DNA from: Thuidium tamariscinum
Taxonomy: Eukaryota > Streptophyta > Bryopsida > Hypnales > Thuidiaceae
Assembly: GCA_947034885.2 (NCBI GenBank)
Contig: OX344755.2
Location: forward strand, 4,528,501-4,592,500
Length of the DNA stretch: 64,000 nucleotides
Reading direction: 5' to 3'
Under the pieces are notes generated by a model, which saw only the letters and a list, made by a program, of their open reading frames with translations, was not told where the DNA came from and did no database searches. Within the stretch, counting starts at the first letter, position 1; each line of letters begins with the position of its first letter. Shown here one piece after another: positions 12,177-24,169 of the stretch. The translations under genes and the position numbers were made by a program.

Positions 12177-14477
12177 ATGGAAGATTGGAATGACAACCCT
12201 GGGCCGGGTGCCTATTGTATTAAAGATAGGTTTTCAAGCCCTAAAGCACCCAAATATTCTATTGGAGTAAAATTAAAAACTAATCTCAATGAAGATATGC
12301 TAGGCCCTGGGACATACAATGCCAAAGTTCATTCATGTGTGCCTCATTACTCTATAGCTAGAAGATTGAAGTATCATTCAAAAGAAGATATGCCTGGACC
12401 AGGAGCCTATGTAGCAAAAATTGATAATGTAAAGAGTAGCCCTCCTAAGTACTCTATTGCAACAAGATTCAAAGGTGAAGGTCATAACAAAAACCCAGGT
12501 CCAGGAGCATATAACTTAAAAAGAGGAATTCCTGGCCCAGCTTATTCTCTTCGAGCTCGAGGTCAAGTTGAGCCACTAAACAAAAACCCTGGACCTGGAT
12601 CCTATGACCCTGATGTCTACAATTGTATACCTTCATTTAGCATTGCAAAAAGACTTGATGCTTCAAAATTGGATATGGGACCTGGTCCGGGGGCATATAA
12701 TCCAGATGTGCATAATTGCATTCCAGCATTTAGTTTAGCCAAAAGAATTGATTTGGGCCATTTGGACACTAATCCTGGTCCAGGAACATATAATATAGAT
12801 AAAAATGAACGAGGACCAGCATATAGCCTTGCAAAAAGATACCAAGATGGAGCATTAGATATTGGCCCTGGGCCAGGAGAATATGATGTAAAAGATCATT
12901 TTTGTGTACCACATTATTCTATAGCTGGAAGACTTGGACAACCACTTACAGTTGATAATCCTGGGCCAGGAGCTTACAATCCTAAAGTTCGACCAGGAAG
13001 TCCATGTTATAGCATTGCTACAAGATTCAAGGCACAACCTCTAGATAAAAATCCAGGCCCAGGAGCATACAATCCAAAAGTTCATTCATGTGTACCACAT
13101 TATTCTATTGCTGGACGAGGTGTTGATTTAGTAGTAGATAAAAATCCTGGTCCTGGAGCATACTCCCCAGAAGCTCATAATTGTATACCTTCATTTAGCA
13201 TTTCCAAACGTTTAGATGAAACAAAACCAGACCTTGGGCCTGGCCCTGGGGCATATAGTCCAGATGTTCACAATTGCATCCCATCTTTTAGTATTGCAAA
13301 GAGATTCGATGCTCATATAGTAGAGCAAGGACCTGGTCCAGGTGCTTATGATTTAGACCAAGGAAACAATCAACCTTTTTTTTCTATTGCAATGAGATTA
13401 GGAGGTGGTTCAAGTGAAGATGGACCCGGACCTGGGACATATAGTCCAGAAGACCATTCTTGTATACCTCATTATTCTATAGCTAGAAAGTTGAAGTATT
13501 ATTCTAAAGAGGATATGCCTGGACCTGGAGCATATAATCCTAATGTCCATAATTGCATACCACATTATTCTATAGCAGGAAGGTTTTCAGCACAACCTAT
13601 TGATAAAAACCCAGGTCCTGGAGCTTAAAATCCCAAAATGCATTCATGTATGCCAAAATGGTCTATTGCAGGACGAGGCACAAATTTAGTTGCAGACAAG
13701 AATCCAAGTCCTGGAGCCTACAACCCTGATGTCCACAATTGTATTCCTGCATTTAGTATTGCCAAACGACTTGATGATACAAGAGCAAATTTAGGACCTG
13801 GACCTGGAGCATATGATCCAAATGTTCACAATTGCATCCCAGCATTTAGTATTGCAAAACGACTTGGGGATCCACTTAGTGCAGACAATCCTGGACCTGG
13901 AGCATATGATTTAAATTGCAATAATAATCAACCTTCATTCTCTATTGCAAAGAGATTATCTAGTAATTCATCTTTTATAGGACCTGGACCTAGTGATTAC
14001 AATGTCAAAGAACATTCATGTATGCCACATTATTCTATAGCTGGGAGATTAGCACAACCTTTGGCACCAAATAACCTGGGTCCTGGTGCTTATAGTCCTA
14101 ATGTCCACAATTGTGTACCCCACTATAGCATGGCTACTAGGAATGACATTCCTTTAGAGAATAAAAATCCAGGCCTTGGAGCTTATAATCCAGTTAAAAA
14201 ATCAGGAGCACCAAAATATAGTCTAGCTCCTAGAGGTCATGACTTACATGGAGATAAGAATCCAGGTCTAGGTACATATAATCCTGATGTTCATAATTGC
14301 ATTCCTTCGTATTCAATTGCAAAGCGATTGGATTCAAAAGGACTAGATCAATCACCAAATCCAGCCCATTACAATATTTCTAGAAAGATTCCTGGTCCAG
14401 CATTCACTATTCAAGCTAGGCATAGTCGAAAACGGCCTATACAAAAACCACGTGGTAAAGAAGGAGAATGTAGTTAG
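12177..14477 (+). pseudogene. sperm-tail PG-rich repeat (STPG) protein, interrupted by one in-frame TAA
   Basis: One continuous 767-codon frame, apparently intronless, encodes tandem units of ~29-32 residues: (N/G)PGPGAY...(I/V)P.(F/Y)SIAKR. This is the sperm-tail PG-rich repeat of flagellar microtubule-binding proteins. I count 24 PGPG-type units: 16 before and 8 after an in-frame TAA at 13626-13628 (codon 484), where the expected tyrosine of PGPGAY should be. The product would end after 483 residues unless the stop is bypassed. Of the 8 units after the stop, 6 depart from the core (NPSPGAY, GPGPSDY, NLGPGAY, NPGLGAY, NPGLGTY, SPNPAHY), while nearly all upstream units are intact. The start at 12177 is the first ATG and gives a short MEDWND leader into repeat 1. 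Expected role: axonemal or basal-body microtubules of sperm. It may be a pseudogene, a truncated but active gene, or a gene in which a 57-nt intron-like piece (13615-13671, GT...AG, in frame) removes the stop. Confidence 0.9.
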
Positions 14478-15391
14478 AAGGAGGTTCAATGAGGAATAAT
14501 TAATTTGTAGGAGATAAGGTAGTAGTATCTACTATGGAAACATTTAGGATTACATGTTTTCTTAGTATTTGATTATGCAAGAGAAAACTTCACCAAGCTT
14601 CAAAAAACTAAAAAGAATGATTTGAAAATGCAAAAATTTATTGAAAAAGACTTGTGACACTATGTATCACCCATAATGCATTAAAACATAAATATTTAGA
14701 TGAAAGATATTTGCTCAGATAGTGTACATCTATCCATTTTTCTATTTTTTCTTAATGTAATTATCTAAAGATTACTAAAGGATTGAAGAATGCAAAGCAA
14801 GAATATAATGTGAACATTGAGGCTCATGGTTTCAAATGGTGGATATGATTGATTGTAGAACTAAGTGTAATTAATACAATGTCAATGTTGTATTGTAGTA
14901 TTTGTAAATAGAATAGGTGCAATCTTGCAATAGTAAAAGAATGCTATAATTAAAGTCTATTGGATGGAAATCAAAACATACATTAAATTTTTTAATAAAT
15001 AAAAATATTTTTAGGAATAATCACCAATTATTGTTTATAGAATGCTAGTTGTTTCATGGATGCAGTAAAAAATAATTGATATGAAATTAATACCAAATGA
15101 TTTAAAAAGAAAGCATTATCAAAAACATATGAATAAGCCATTTCAATTTTCAAGGTTTCTAACTCTTAAAGTTTTAAGACCTTTTTTCATCAAATTCTCC
15201 TTTGATTTGAAAAGTATCATTTTTGTTGCAATGTACAAAAAACTCTCAAAATTGTTTTTGGCTTATCTAAACATTAGATGTTGCATTGAACCAATATAAA
15301 AATGCCTAGAAGAAATTTCAAAAACTTTGACTTTGTGGATTGCAAGATATTTGATTTTGAAGTGAAGAGAAAAGTTCTTTTTCCACCTTTT
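14478..15391. other. 3' flank of STPG gene, AT-rich, no gene
   Basis: Likely holds the 3' untranslated region of the STPG transcript. No further coding or structural feature recognised. Confidence 0.4.
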
Positions 15392-15594
15392 CACTACAAG
15401 AGAATGGGATCTCTTAAGTAGTGTCCTAGACATCATGTCTTTTAAGTAATGTCTTTTAATGCGTCTTTTAATCAAAATTTTACTAAAAAGACTGTCTTTG
15501 TAATAAAATTTTACTTAAAAGATGCATTAAAAGATATTATTTAAAAGACATGATGTCTAGGACACTACTTAAAAGACCCCATTCTCTTGTAGTG
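15392..15594. mobile_element. CACTA-type foldback MITE (203 bp hairpin)
   Basis: Starts CACTACAAGAGAATGGG and ends with its complement CCCATTCTCTTGTAGTG. The two halves are near-perfect inverted repeats of ~75-80 bp, including AGTGTCCTAGACATCATGTC, around a short centre. TTT flanks both ends, fitting a 3-bp CACTA target duplication. The first 13 bases match the left end of the 2.6-kb element at 1885, so both are probably mobilised by the same transposase family. A transcript would fold into one long hairpin. Confidence 0.85.
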
Positions 15595-18500
15595 TTTGTA
15601 ACTAGATTTGAATGCTTTGAACTATCTTAGCTTAAAATTTTAAAACTATGCATGTTGACCTAAGAAAAAATTTATGTTGAGAAATTGAGTTAAAAGTCTT
15701 AGAAAAAGACATTCTTCAAAATTTTATTAAGTAGAAGTTGGTTCAAGATTGAACAAAAAACTAAATCTTTGATAACTCTTAGATGTAATTGAAACACAAT
15801 AATTCCAATGGTAAGTCATTGTTTTTATCAATCAACTTAATTTTGTAAAAAAATTTGAAAATTATTTTGAAAATTTCACTAAAAAAATTAATCATGTCAA
15901 TTATTTTTTCAAGGGATTGTTTTGATTGCCACGTCAAAAAAAAAAAAATTTTAAACTTTTTCATTACTAGTCCAAGTAGAATTAATAAAATCTCCTTATA
16001 TAGGCAAGAGTACTTTAAATGAGGAATAAAGTTTTGCAAATTTTATTTTGAATTTTAGCACTATGATTAGTACTACCTTAAATTCCATGTTAGACTTAGA
16101 GTGGCAAATCTTTTGCTTTGGAGCATTGATTGAAATAATAATTACTATATTCTTCTAAAGTTTATGTTTTTTCCTATCTTCAAAATCTTTTTAAAAAAAA
16201 CATTGAAAATTTAGACCTTAGAAGCTTACCTAAAATCCTTCTTCTCCCCTAAGAAAGAAATGGAGCTTTTAAGGATTACTATACCTTCTACTAAACTGCA
16301 ACAAATGTCTCTTGGAACATAGTTATACCTAATATTTCAAATATTAGGGTAGTTGATACTAAGATTGACTTCCAAAGCATAGATAAATAAAGACTTAGAA
16401 AAGTATCATATATCTTAGAGAATTCTTAATCCCTAAGTGCCTAAACCTTTCCAACTATATCTTCCCTGTGAAAAAAAAGCACAGGCTTGTTAGCTTGTGG
16501 TTATTCTCAATGAAGCAAATTGATTTTTTTTCAATAAAACCTAACTATACAAACATTTTAGGAGCTTGCTCATTAGTGAGCACACTAGCTTTGAGTATGA
16601 AATTGCATAGGAAATTATGACAAGATAAAACGTGCATATCCTATTTTTAATATATTGCTCTTTTCTTTAATATTTGAAAAATTTGAGTATAAGAGTTTTA
16701 GAGACATGAACAACTAGATACTATATTATCACACTAAATTACCCTACCAAAAATGTTAAAATCAAATGAAAAACTATCAAACTCATTACACAATCCCTTT
16801 TGCAATTATTGAATTGCAATTTTTTTAATAAGTGAAGATTGCAAATAACTCCAAATCAACACTTGCATGTTTAAATTTTCAAAGATGGAAATTGTAAAAA
16901 TTCCTTGCTCTTTCTATTGGGACTATTTTTAAAGCAAATGGATAAGATCAATTTTAATAATCTCAAATCAAGTGAAATTGGCAAGCATTGCTCAAAGTTT
17001 AGAAATCAAGGAAAAATTAATATTCTTCCTTTATTGGTACATGCATGCCTTTGAGTACCTCCCAAAAATCAAATGTTTATTTGTTTCAATGAAAATTGAA
17101 AACATCCACTAGCTAACCTTTAATATTGTTTGTAAATCTTTTTAGAATGGTAAAAAGAATTTAAATGCCCCCACACAAATGAGCTAAAATATTGGAGAAA
17201 CCATATATAGATGTTGAGGCAAGTAGGGAGTAAATTATTGGAGACAACATTTTACTTCATAGTTATCATTTTAGATTCATTTTGTATAACAATTCATTTA
17301 GTATATGATATGAAATTTGTAAACTGTAATCCTACCTTATTATAAAAGCATGTTTTTAATGTATATAAATTGTATTGATCAAAATCTTCAAACGATCATA
17401 TTAATCTTACCTTTTTATAAGAAATAGAAAAAATCCATTGCATGAAAAAAAAACTAAGAAAACAGCTAGGTTGCAAGGTTGGTTACATGAAGAAAATAGA
17501 GCAGAGAACAACAATTAAATACAAAGCCCACTACATGAAGGAACACAAGGGGGGGGTTAATTTTTTTCCACCTAACAACATCTTTTCTAAATACAAGAAA
17601 TGAATGGATTCTTATTTGATCAAATTGAAGCCATAAATAATCAGAGTTATGAGGCCAAAGATGGGCTACTCGTTGAGCTTTTATATAGGCTAATCTACCT
17701 AGGTCCAAGAGTGCATGCCAAAAGGCCTTGTGAACAAAGTTGAGAGGCCATCTTTCTTTATATTTTCAATTTCTTAAATGATCAAATTACAATATGTAGG
17801 AAATATAGTGCTCTTTCTTAAGGAAAATTCAGGAATCAAAAATTAATAAAAGATCAATAATATTATATATATAAGATTATTACAAAAAATACAACAATTA
17901 TTTGTTAGGATGTTGAAGGTAATCCCAAGTTTTATGATTGCAATCGAAGATTATAATTGTAGAATGCACAATGCCTTTATAAAAAAAATTCTTTTATGGC
18001 TATTGTATTTAAATAGGTAATTCAAAGAATTTCATCCATCAAACAACATAGAGGGATTATAAGGGTTTAAACCTTCAAGGTTGCTTAAGGTCTATAGATA
18101 TACACACTTTGTAAATTCTTGTAAAATCTCAATTATGAGCTAATTAAAATAATATTTTGTATTTATTATATATACTATGGTATCAAGATGTACATAAATA
18201 AAATAATTTATCCAAATACAAGAGCATTTAAATATAGTAATGCATTCAAGTGCAAGAATAATTAAATACAGAATGCAAGCATTAACCTTCAAAGGTTTGT
18301 TAGTAGAATATTGTATATGAATATTGTACCACATTTTAACTCCTAGAATATGAAATATATGTCAATGTATGTCAATTTGGCAAGACATACCTTGTAGATT
18401 GATAATTTAAAAGATAAACATTTTTCATTGGAATGTCATTTTAATCTCCAAAGGTTTAGGTTATTTTTTAAGATTAGTGTCAAAAATTGCCATTTTAAAG

Positions 18501-19266
18501 TACATTGAACAAAATTATTGTTTATTTCTTCTTAAAATTTCAATTTTATAAAATTATGTTTGAATATTATTAAATTTGGTTGAAGAATTTTAGACCATTT
18601 GACTTTGTAGATTGAAATTTAGAGTATTTGAAGTGAAAGAAAAAATTCTATTCACTCTTATAAAATATGGTGAATAGATTTTGAGCCTCTCAAGAATAAA
18701 ATATTTGCTCTTGAATATTTGCATATCTCTTTCCTTGAGTTCTAACTCTTATTGGATACACTCATATAGAATTTGAGAAACACATATAGAAACTAGCTTA
18801 CTATAAATGATCCTACAATTCAAAGAAGTTAAGTGAATTTATCTAAAGTCTAAATGGTGAAAATTTAGAGACAAACATTAGGAATAAGTAGGAGGATTTC
18901 AAAGACTTTGAAACTAGAGATTTTAAGACAATAGTATTTGAAGTCAGAAGAAGAATAAATTTTTTTCAAACTTGCCTAAAACAATTAATATAGTTTTAAC
19001 TCTTTTAGAATAAGATTTTTGAGCTAAAACTATTTTTTTTAACAACTACATACTACATCATGTTTGTTACCTACATGATAAATTTCAAAAGTAGATGGGG
19101 AATTTTGCAAAAAAATTCAAATTGCCCAAACTACCTAGATTTTTCTTTCAATAACATAAATTTTGATTTAGACATCAATCAATATATTTTAATCATCATG
19201 AAGGTGGTGAGTGTTCCCATTTTTTGTCAAAATTTTGAGAACGCCTATTAAATTGACTTTGATTGT
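15595..19266. other. AT-rich intergenic DNA, nothing recognised
   Basis: Long A and T runs and frequent stops on both strands. An 80-residue minus-strand frame at 17466-17708 has no domain I recognise. No RNA gene identified. Confidence 0.45.
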
Positions 19267-19669
19267 AAGGTAGAACCACCTATAACCAATCGGCCCCCCA
19301 ATAGCCAACCTATTGATGGACATATTTCCAACCAAAGGCTAGAATGAGTTTTTTTCTCATTTTTAAAGTTGGGACTAAAAGTTCATGGCACATGTTCTAA
19401 AGTAGTGTGCAAAAAAGTAGAAAAGAGTGAGTAAAAATGTAGTTTTTTGTGTGATCAAAATTAGAAGACTCCATAGATTGGCATTTGGTCAAGCACACCT
19501 TATGCCTTCCAAAATTCATAGTAATTTCAATTCATGTGATAAAATTACCAAAGTTTTTGCAATCCCCATCATTTTATCTTTACACCTTTGAAAATATTTG
19601 TTTTGCTTTGTACTACACTAGATCATGCCTAAAATACCTTAAATGATTGGTTACCCGTAGTTCTACCTT
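19267..19669. mobile_element. MITE family 1, copy 2 (~400 bp, inverted relative to copy 1)
   Basis: Ends are TAAGGTAGAACCACCTAT on the left and, as complement, TAAGGTAGAACTACGGGT on the right; ACCAATC follows on both sides. The interior is the reverse complement of the 7.44-7.83 kb element with scattered substitutions. The terminal TAA/TTA could be part of the repeat or a PIF/Harbinger-like 3-bp target duplication; two copies do not settle this. Non-coding. Confidence 0.75.
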
Positions 19670-20105
19670 ATAACTCTTCCCAAGTTCAAGAATCCATTGA
19701 ATGAGCACTTGGTCCTTCAAGGGGTAATTTCTAAATATTCTCATAATAAAAAATGACACCACAAACATTGAATTTACAACAAATTTTTTTACTTTGAGAC
19801 ATACATATAGGAGGTGCAATAAAGATCCAAATTGAGAGTGCCATGTATTATTAAATCTAAATTTGCATGAATACAAACATTTTGTCACTATCTTATACCT
19901 CAATTCATCTTCTATGTCAAATTAAAAAAAACAAAAAACAAATTATGATGCGTCCAAAATTGAACTTCCCAAACATTTTTAAGGGTCACCAAGTAAATAC
20001 ATGACCAAAAAGCGCCTTTGAGACCTTTATGAGACGTTAATATAAACTGGGTTAACTGCACAAAGTTAGTAAGCACACTTTCGTTGGCTCCATGCTAACC
20101 GTAAT

Positions 20106-20330
20106 TTGGTTGAAAGACGTCTGGATCTTTTAAGTTACCTTGGCAACCTCTTCATTATTTTGGTCCTTGAAGGGACAATCATCTATGATAAAGCTAAAGC
20201 CTTAGTAAGCTTGATTTGGCAGTGGATTACCCCGCCAGCAGTCTTCTCCAGTCAACTTGAGAGGAGCAGTCTTTTGAAGCATTTAAAGACCAAATTTGAC
20301 TTGCTTTTGAGTTGCATTTTCTGATTGCAT
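20106..20330 (+). pseudogene. possible Ty3/gypsy RT relic
   Basis: A short open stretch contains AKALVSLI, then (one frame over) EEQSFEAFKDQI. This resembles the segment after gypsy reverse transcriptase ('..PLTSLL.K...F.W....E.AFE.LK..L'). It needs at least one frameshift and has stops. It sits just upstream of the RSPH1 gene. Weak, similarity by eye only. Confidence 0.3.
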
Positions 20331-20650
20331 TTTTTCAGAAATGAAGCAGCATGTTTCCTTCAAATTGATTCTTTTCTAAATTTCTGATTTTCCGAGAGCA
20401 TTCTGACTACTCGGCGTTGATTCATGAATCAAATTCGTGGATGCAACTCAATTGGCTCTGATGCTCCACTCCTCATACATGACACTGCGTACATCAAGAT
20501 TGCGTTGGTTCATTGTCTTCTTCCTGTTCATTCTACAACATGAATGTGCCCTATTTCCAGAAAACTTGAGGATTCCGATTCTGCACAATATAATCGAAGT
20601 TTAGAAGCATCTCATGCCATGAGATTACTACAATTACTGACTAAGAAACA

Positions 20651-22379
20651 ATGTCTGACGAGGAAGATAACGAAGCAACAGGGGTACCCCTTGAAACCCT
20701 ATTACCTCTATATTTTACAAATGTGCACACATTCTATGCGTTGTTCAAGTCCAACAAATCACTGAAAGATAGTGAAAGTCAAATCCTATAATTAGTGACA
20801 GCAATCGTCAACGACAACACAACAGACAAGAAAATTTCTGGTAGCACAGGAAGTTACACATGATTACGAATACGTAATGCAACTCACAAGATTGCCATCC
20901 AGTAATGCAATTGAATGCTTACACATAACTGCTTCTGTTCAATTTCAAGAACCCTTCGTGCTTGACAATTTCATGTGCTCAATTAAAGGAGCCTTAGGTT
21001 GCATGCGACACTGCACAAAAGTAATATGTAAGATTTACAGAGTATTTTCCATCCAAGACAGTTTCTGATTCAATTTTCTGGGTGGTGGACTCGTTTTCAG
21101 GAGTTTTCTTGGTCCGGGGAATTGGTAGATGGGTGGATTCCATATGGCCCTGGAAAAGCAACTTATGCAAATGGAGACAGTTTTGAAGGGAACTACGATG
21201 ATTCAAAACGAAACGGCAAGGGAAAGTATATCTACAGTAATGGAGCCGAGTATGAAGGGAACTACTCTCAGAATCAAAAGACTGGATATGGTGTAATGAA
21301 GTACCCTGATAAGAGTGTCTATGACGGCAAGCTTCTGAGCCATCAGTCTGCGCATCCCCTTTTACTCAATAGCAACTGCAAGTCTCCGAGAGTTCTTGAA
21401 ACGCCGTCGAGTGCAACAAATGTCGTTGGCTTCTGACAGAACTTTGATCTCTCCGTCAATTTCAAGATACTTAAGTTCCAGCCTTGTGCCTGCAGGTGCA
21501 TGGCATCGGGATATGAAACACGGAGAGGGGAAATACACATACCCTAACCAGGATATATACAAGGGGAAATGGAAGAATAACATTCGACATGGGACAGGGA
21601 CTTACTTCTTTGCAATGAGCATGAGTCAAGTAAGCCCTCCTCCTGAATGCATTTCCTTGCCTTTCTTCTGTGGATATAGACAGCACTGCTGAACTAGGAA
21701 ACTCTTTGCGTTAATGTCGAAGATTTTAAGAAGGCAAACCAAAGCAGAGTAATTAGGAAATATGCAACTGAAAGTTTGTATCTTCGTTCTCTGAGAACAA
21801 AAGGTTTATCCACTTCAGAAAACAAGATAGGTCCATTGAACTAGGATATTATGATCATCAACCTGGTGTCTCTTGAAGTTGAAAGCAAACAAGCCCGAGG
21901 GTTTACTCACAATAAAACATTGAATCCGAAGACTTGAAACTATTTGCCATCCTTGTAGTAATCTATAAACTGTGATGTCCGCTATTGTCCAGTCAAAACC
22001 ATTTCATGTTCCTCACTGGAGTGTTTGTTCAGTCGAGATCAACAAACCAGATCATCGATTCATGCAGTTCATAGGTACCTGGCTTGACGGAAACTACATT
22101 GCTGGGCAATGGGTCTTCCGGAACGGCGATGTATATGAAGGGAGTTTCAAGAAGAACAAGCCTGAGGGTGAGGGCAAGTTCTTATTTAGTGCAAACAAGA
22201 CTACAGTGTACGGGAAATTCGCTGACAAAAGATGGACTCAGGGAGAATGGATTCGCACACCAGCATGCGTGCTCGAAGCCAAGGAAGCTGCGCGCAAATT
22301 ACCACCACCTCCGGCTTTCAATCCTGTCATGGATCGCTCCAGCCAGCCCTCTTTTGTGACTCCGATGAGGTTTATGTAA
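20651..22379 (+). CDS. RSPH1: MORN-repeat radial spoke head protein 1 homologue
   Basis: Four exons give a frame-consistent 234-residue product: 20651-20683 (MSDEEDNEATG), 21101-21326, 21496-21629 and 22068-22379. The protein is a run of MORN motifs (GKATYANGDSFEG, GKGKYIYSNGAEYEG, GVMKYPDKSVYDG, GEGKYTYPNQDIYKG, GTGTYFFA, then FIGTWLDGNYIAGQW, NGDVYEGSF, GEGKFLFS and YGKF). The acidic start, the number of motifs, the 'GTW..G' break after the fifth motif and the closing 'KNKPEGEGKF...YGKF' follow the order seen in RSPH1/RSP1. That protein sits in the head of the axonemal radial spoke and is needed for motile 9+2 flagella. After the repeats comes a short proline-rich tail (KLPPPPAFNP). Intron 1 and intron 3 are GT-AG. 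Intron 2 (21327-21495) must begin with GC (G|GCAAGC) to keep the motif frame. In this plant context the likely site is the sperm flagellum. A different MORN axonemal protein is the main alternative. Confidence 0.8.
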
Positions 22380-23377
22380 AATAGCATCAGCACACGTTAG
22401 GGAGCCTCTACCATCCACAAACAGGGAAAAAGTCTATTGCAATATAATTGTCCACACCAAAAGCATAATAAAAAATTAACCACATTTTGATATATACAAA
22501 CAGGAGAGGTCTCACTCTACAACAGAACCCTAGTAATCAGATGTTCAACATCACCACTTTACAGAATGACTCACTAGACGAGCAGGTCAATCCTCTAGAA
22601 AATGCGATTGGGAAGGTAACATACTTTAGTCACCCTATCTCGATCAAAAAATTCACAAACGAACAATCCTGCAAATTGTAGTTTATCAGACGACGGATCA
22701 TGCACACTTCTCAACATTATACTGTATCTCTCATACTGGACAAAAGATGATTGATCAAGCTCATGATGATTGAACAAGCTCTCTTAACGCAACCAGGGGA
22801 ATTCAAGAGCTCAGTTCCTTCCAACAATTTGATATGTTCATCAAATTTTGCAACACGAGAGCTGGGTCTATTAGCAAAGGAATTCGTTGATATGATGTCA
22901 GCAAATACTTGAGTACACTGTATTTCCTACTTTTGAAAATCTTTGAATCTCCGCATGCTTTCTCCAGAAAAGATTTAAGAATTCCTAGTCACATTCCCTG
23001 ACATAGAAATATAGAGCACAGGTGAAAAATAAACCATTCTCCAGAGTGCAGACGCATTGCGTCCGAGAAATCCTCCTCCGTGGAGATAAGTAACACCATA
23101 TTCAAGTCGAGTTCATTCAAGAAAGCAAAGCAAAGAGAAGACCTGACGGAAATTAGATTGACGATAAAATCGCCTGCAGGAACCAAAATCATAATAGAAA
23201 AAGATACAAATGTTTAACATCGTAAATGCTTCCTTCTTACGGAAAATAGTAGGAATTGAAGCTTGACAACAAAATGCTCTCAGCTAATTCTATAATCAAC
23301 CTGTGTACATGATAAAAAATTCGTTGCGTGGGAACACCTTGTTCAGCACGAACTTGGACAAAAATAACTTCGTACTC
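22380..23377. other. shared 3' flank of two convergent genes
   Basis: The RSPH1-like gene (+) and the RING gene (-) converge here, so both 3' untranslated regions probably lie in this 1-kb stretch. No coding piece recognised. Confidence 0.5.
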
Positions 23378-24169
23378 TCAGGACGCAATTGCGCGCACCA
23401 ACCAGTCTAAACTAGGATACGAAAAATACACCACCAAAAAGGATGGCACTGCAAACAATACAGTGATCAAGAAGTACAGAGCAAGCACCAGGGTGCTTAT
23501 AGGAAGCACATATACTACAATGATCAGGAACAGCAGCACAAGAGGAATCCGCGCTGTGAACTGCAAAAACGACGCCAACACACGAGAGCCAGATCTCCGC
23601 CACCGCATTAAACTCCACCCACTACTCTCCGGTTCAACCAAACTACCTCTCCCCACGCTGCCTGATTGTCGTTGCTCGACTCCAAGGCTTGGACGCCGCG
23701 CCCGAGAAAATATCAACGCCACCAGTCCAAGGGACGGAGATCCCACGGTATCCTCAGAACCTACAGATGGCCGACCAAGCTCGCCTTGCAGGCTCTCCAC
23801 AATCCAAAGCAGGAAAAAATTCTTACAGGGATACCTAAGCTGACCCTTCCACTTGAATCTGAACGTCAGAAACTGACACCACGGGCAACAGATGAAGAGC
23901 GGCAAGTGGAGCGGCAAGCCAGAGAGCTTCACTGTAGCCCATTCTAAGTTCAGCACACAGTTCTTGCAGAGCGAATGACCACACCACAAGACGTAAGGAG
24001 TATTCTCTCTGTCATTGAAGCACTCCCAGCACACCGGACATTCTAAGCTTTCCTCCAAGCTCCGGCTCCCTGCTCCTGCTCCGATCCTCGGACTTGTTGA
24101 AGCTTTGTGATCGTTTTGGCAAGCACAAGGCTCCATCGATCCTGTGCTTCTTCCAAATCTTTGAGACAT
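23378..24169 (-). CDS. RING-HC protein with two C-terminal membrane spans (putative E3 ubiquitin ligase)
   Basis: Intronless 263-residue frame. The RING finger spans residues 44-98: C44-x2-C47, C63-x-H65, C68-x2-C71, C95-x2-C98 (C3HC4, long last loop). The surroundings are typical of a conserved plant family: ECPVCWE, YVLWCGHSLCKNCVL, LFICCPWC and NFFLLWIVESL. After a serine/glycine-rich linker (about 130-200), residues about 207-250 form two close hydrophobic spans, followed by PSLDWLVRAI, again characteristic of this family. The expected activity is substrate ubiquitination by a membrane-anchored E3; substrate unknown. Start chosen at the first ATG, 24169, leaving ~45 residues before the finger. 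The CT/GA-rich sequence upstream to about 24430 is probably its leader. Confidence 0.85.
   Translation of the reverse strand: MSQRFGRSTGSMEPCACQNDHKASTSPRIGAGAGSRSLEESLECPVCWECFNDRENTPYVLWCGHSLCKNCVLNLEWATVKLSGLPLHLPLFICCPWCQFLTFRFKWKGQLRYPCKNFFLLWIVESLQGELGRPSVGSEDTVGSPSLGLVALIFSRARRPSLGVEQRQSGSVGRGSLVEPESSGWSLMRWRRSGSRVLASFLQFTARIPLVLLFLIIVVYVLPISTLVLALYFLITVLFAVPSFLVVYFSYPSLDWLVRAIAS

Noticed and set aside
15392..15594. CRISPR array or rho-independent terminator for the long inverted repeat
   Set aside because: The DNA is eukaryotic, with introns and transposons. A single hairpin with CACTA ends and a 3-bp duplication is a MITE.
23328..23843. 171-residue plus-strand frame near the RING gene
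   Set aside because: It is antisense to the well-supported RING coding frame.
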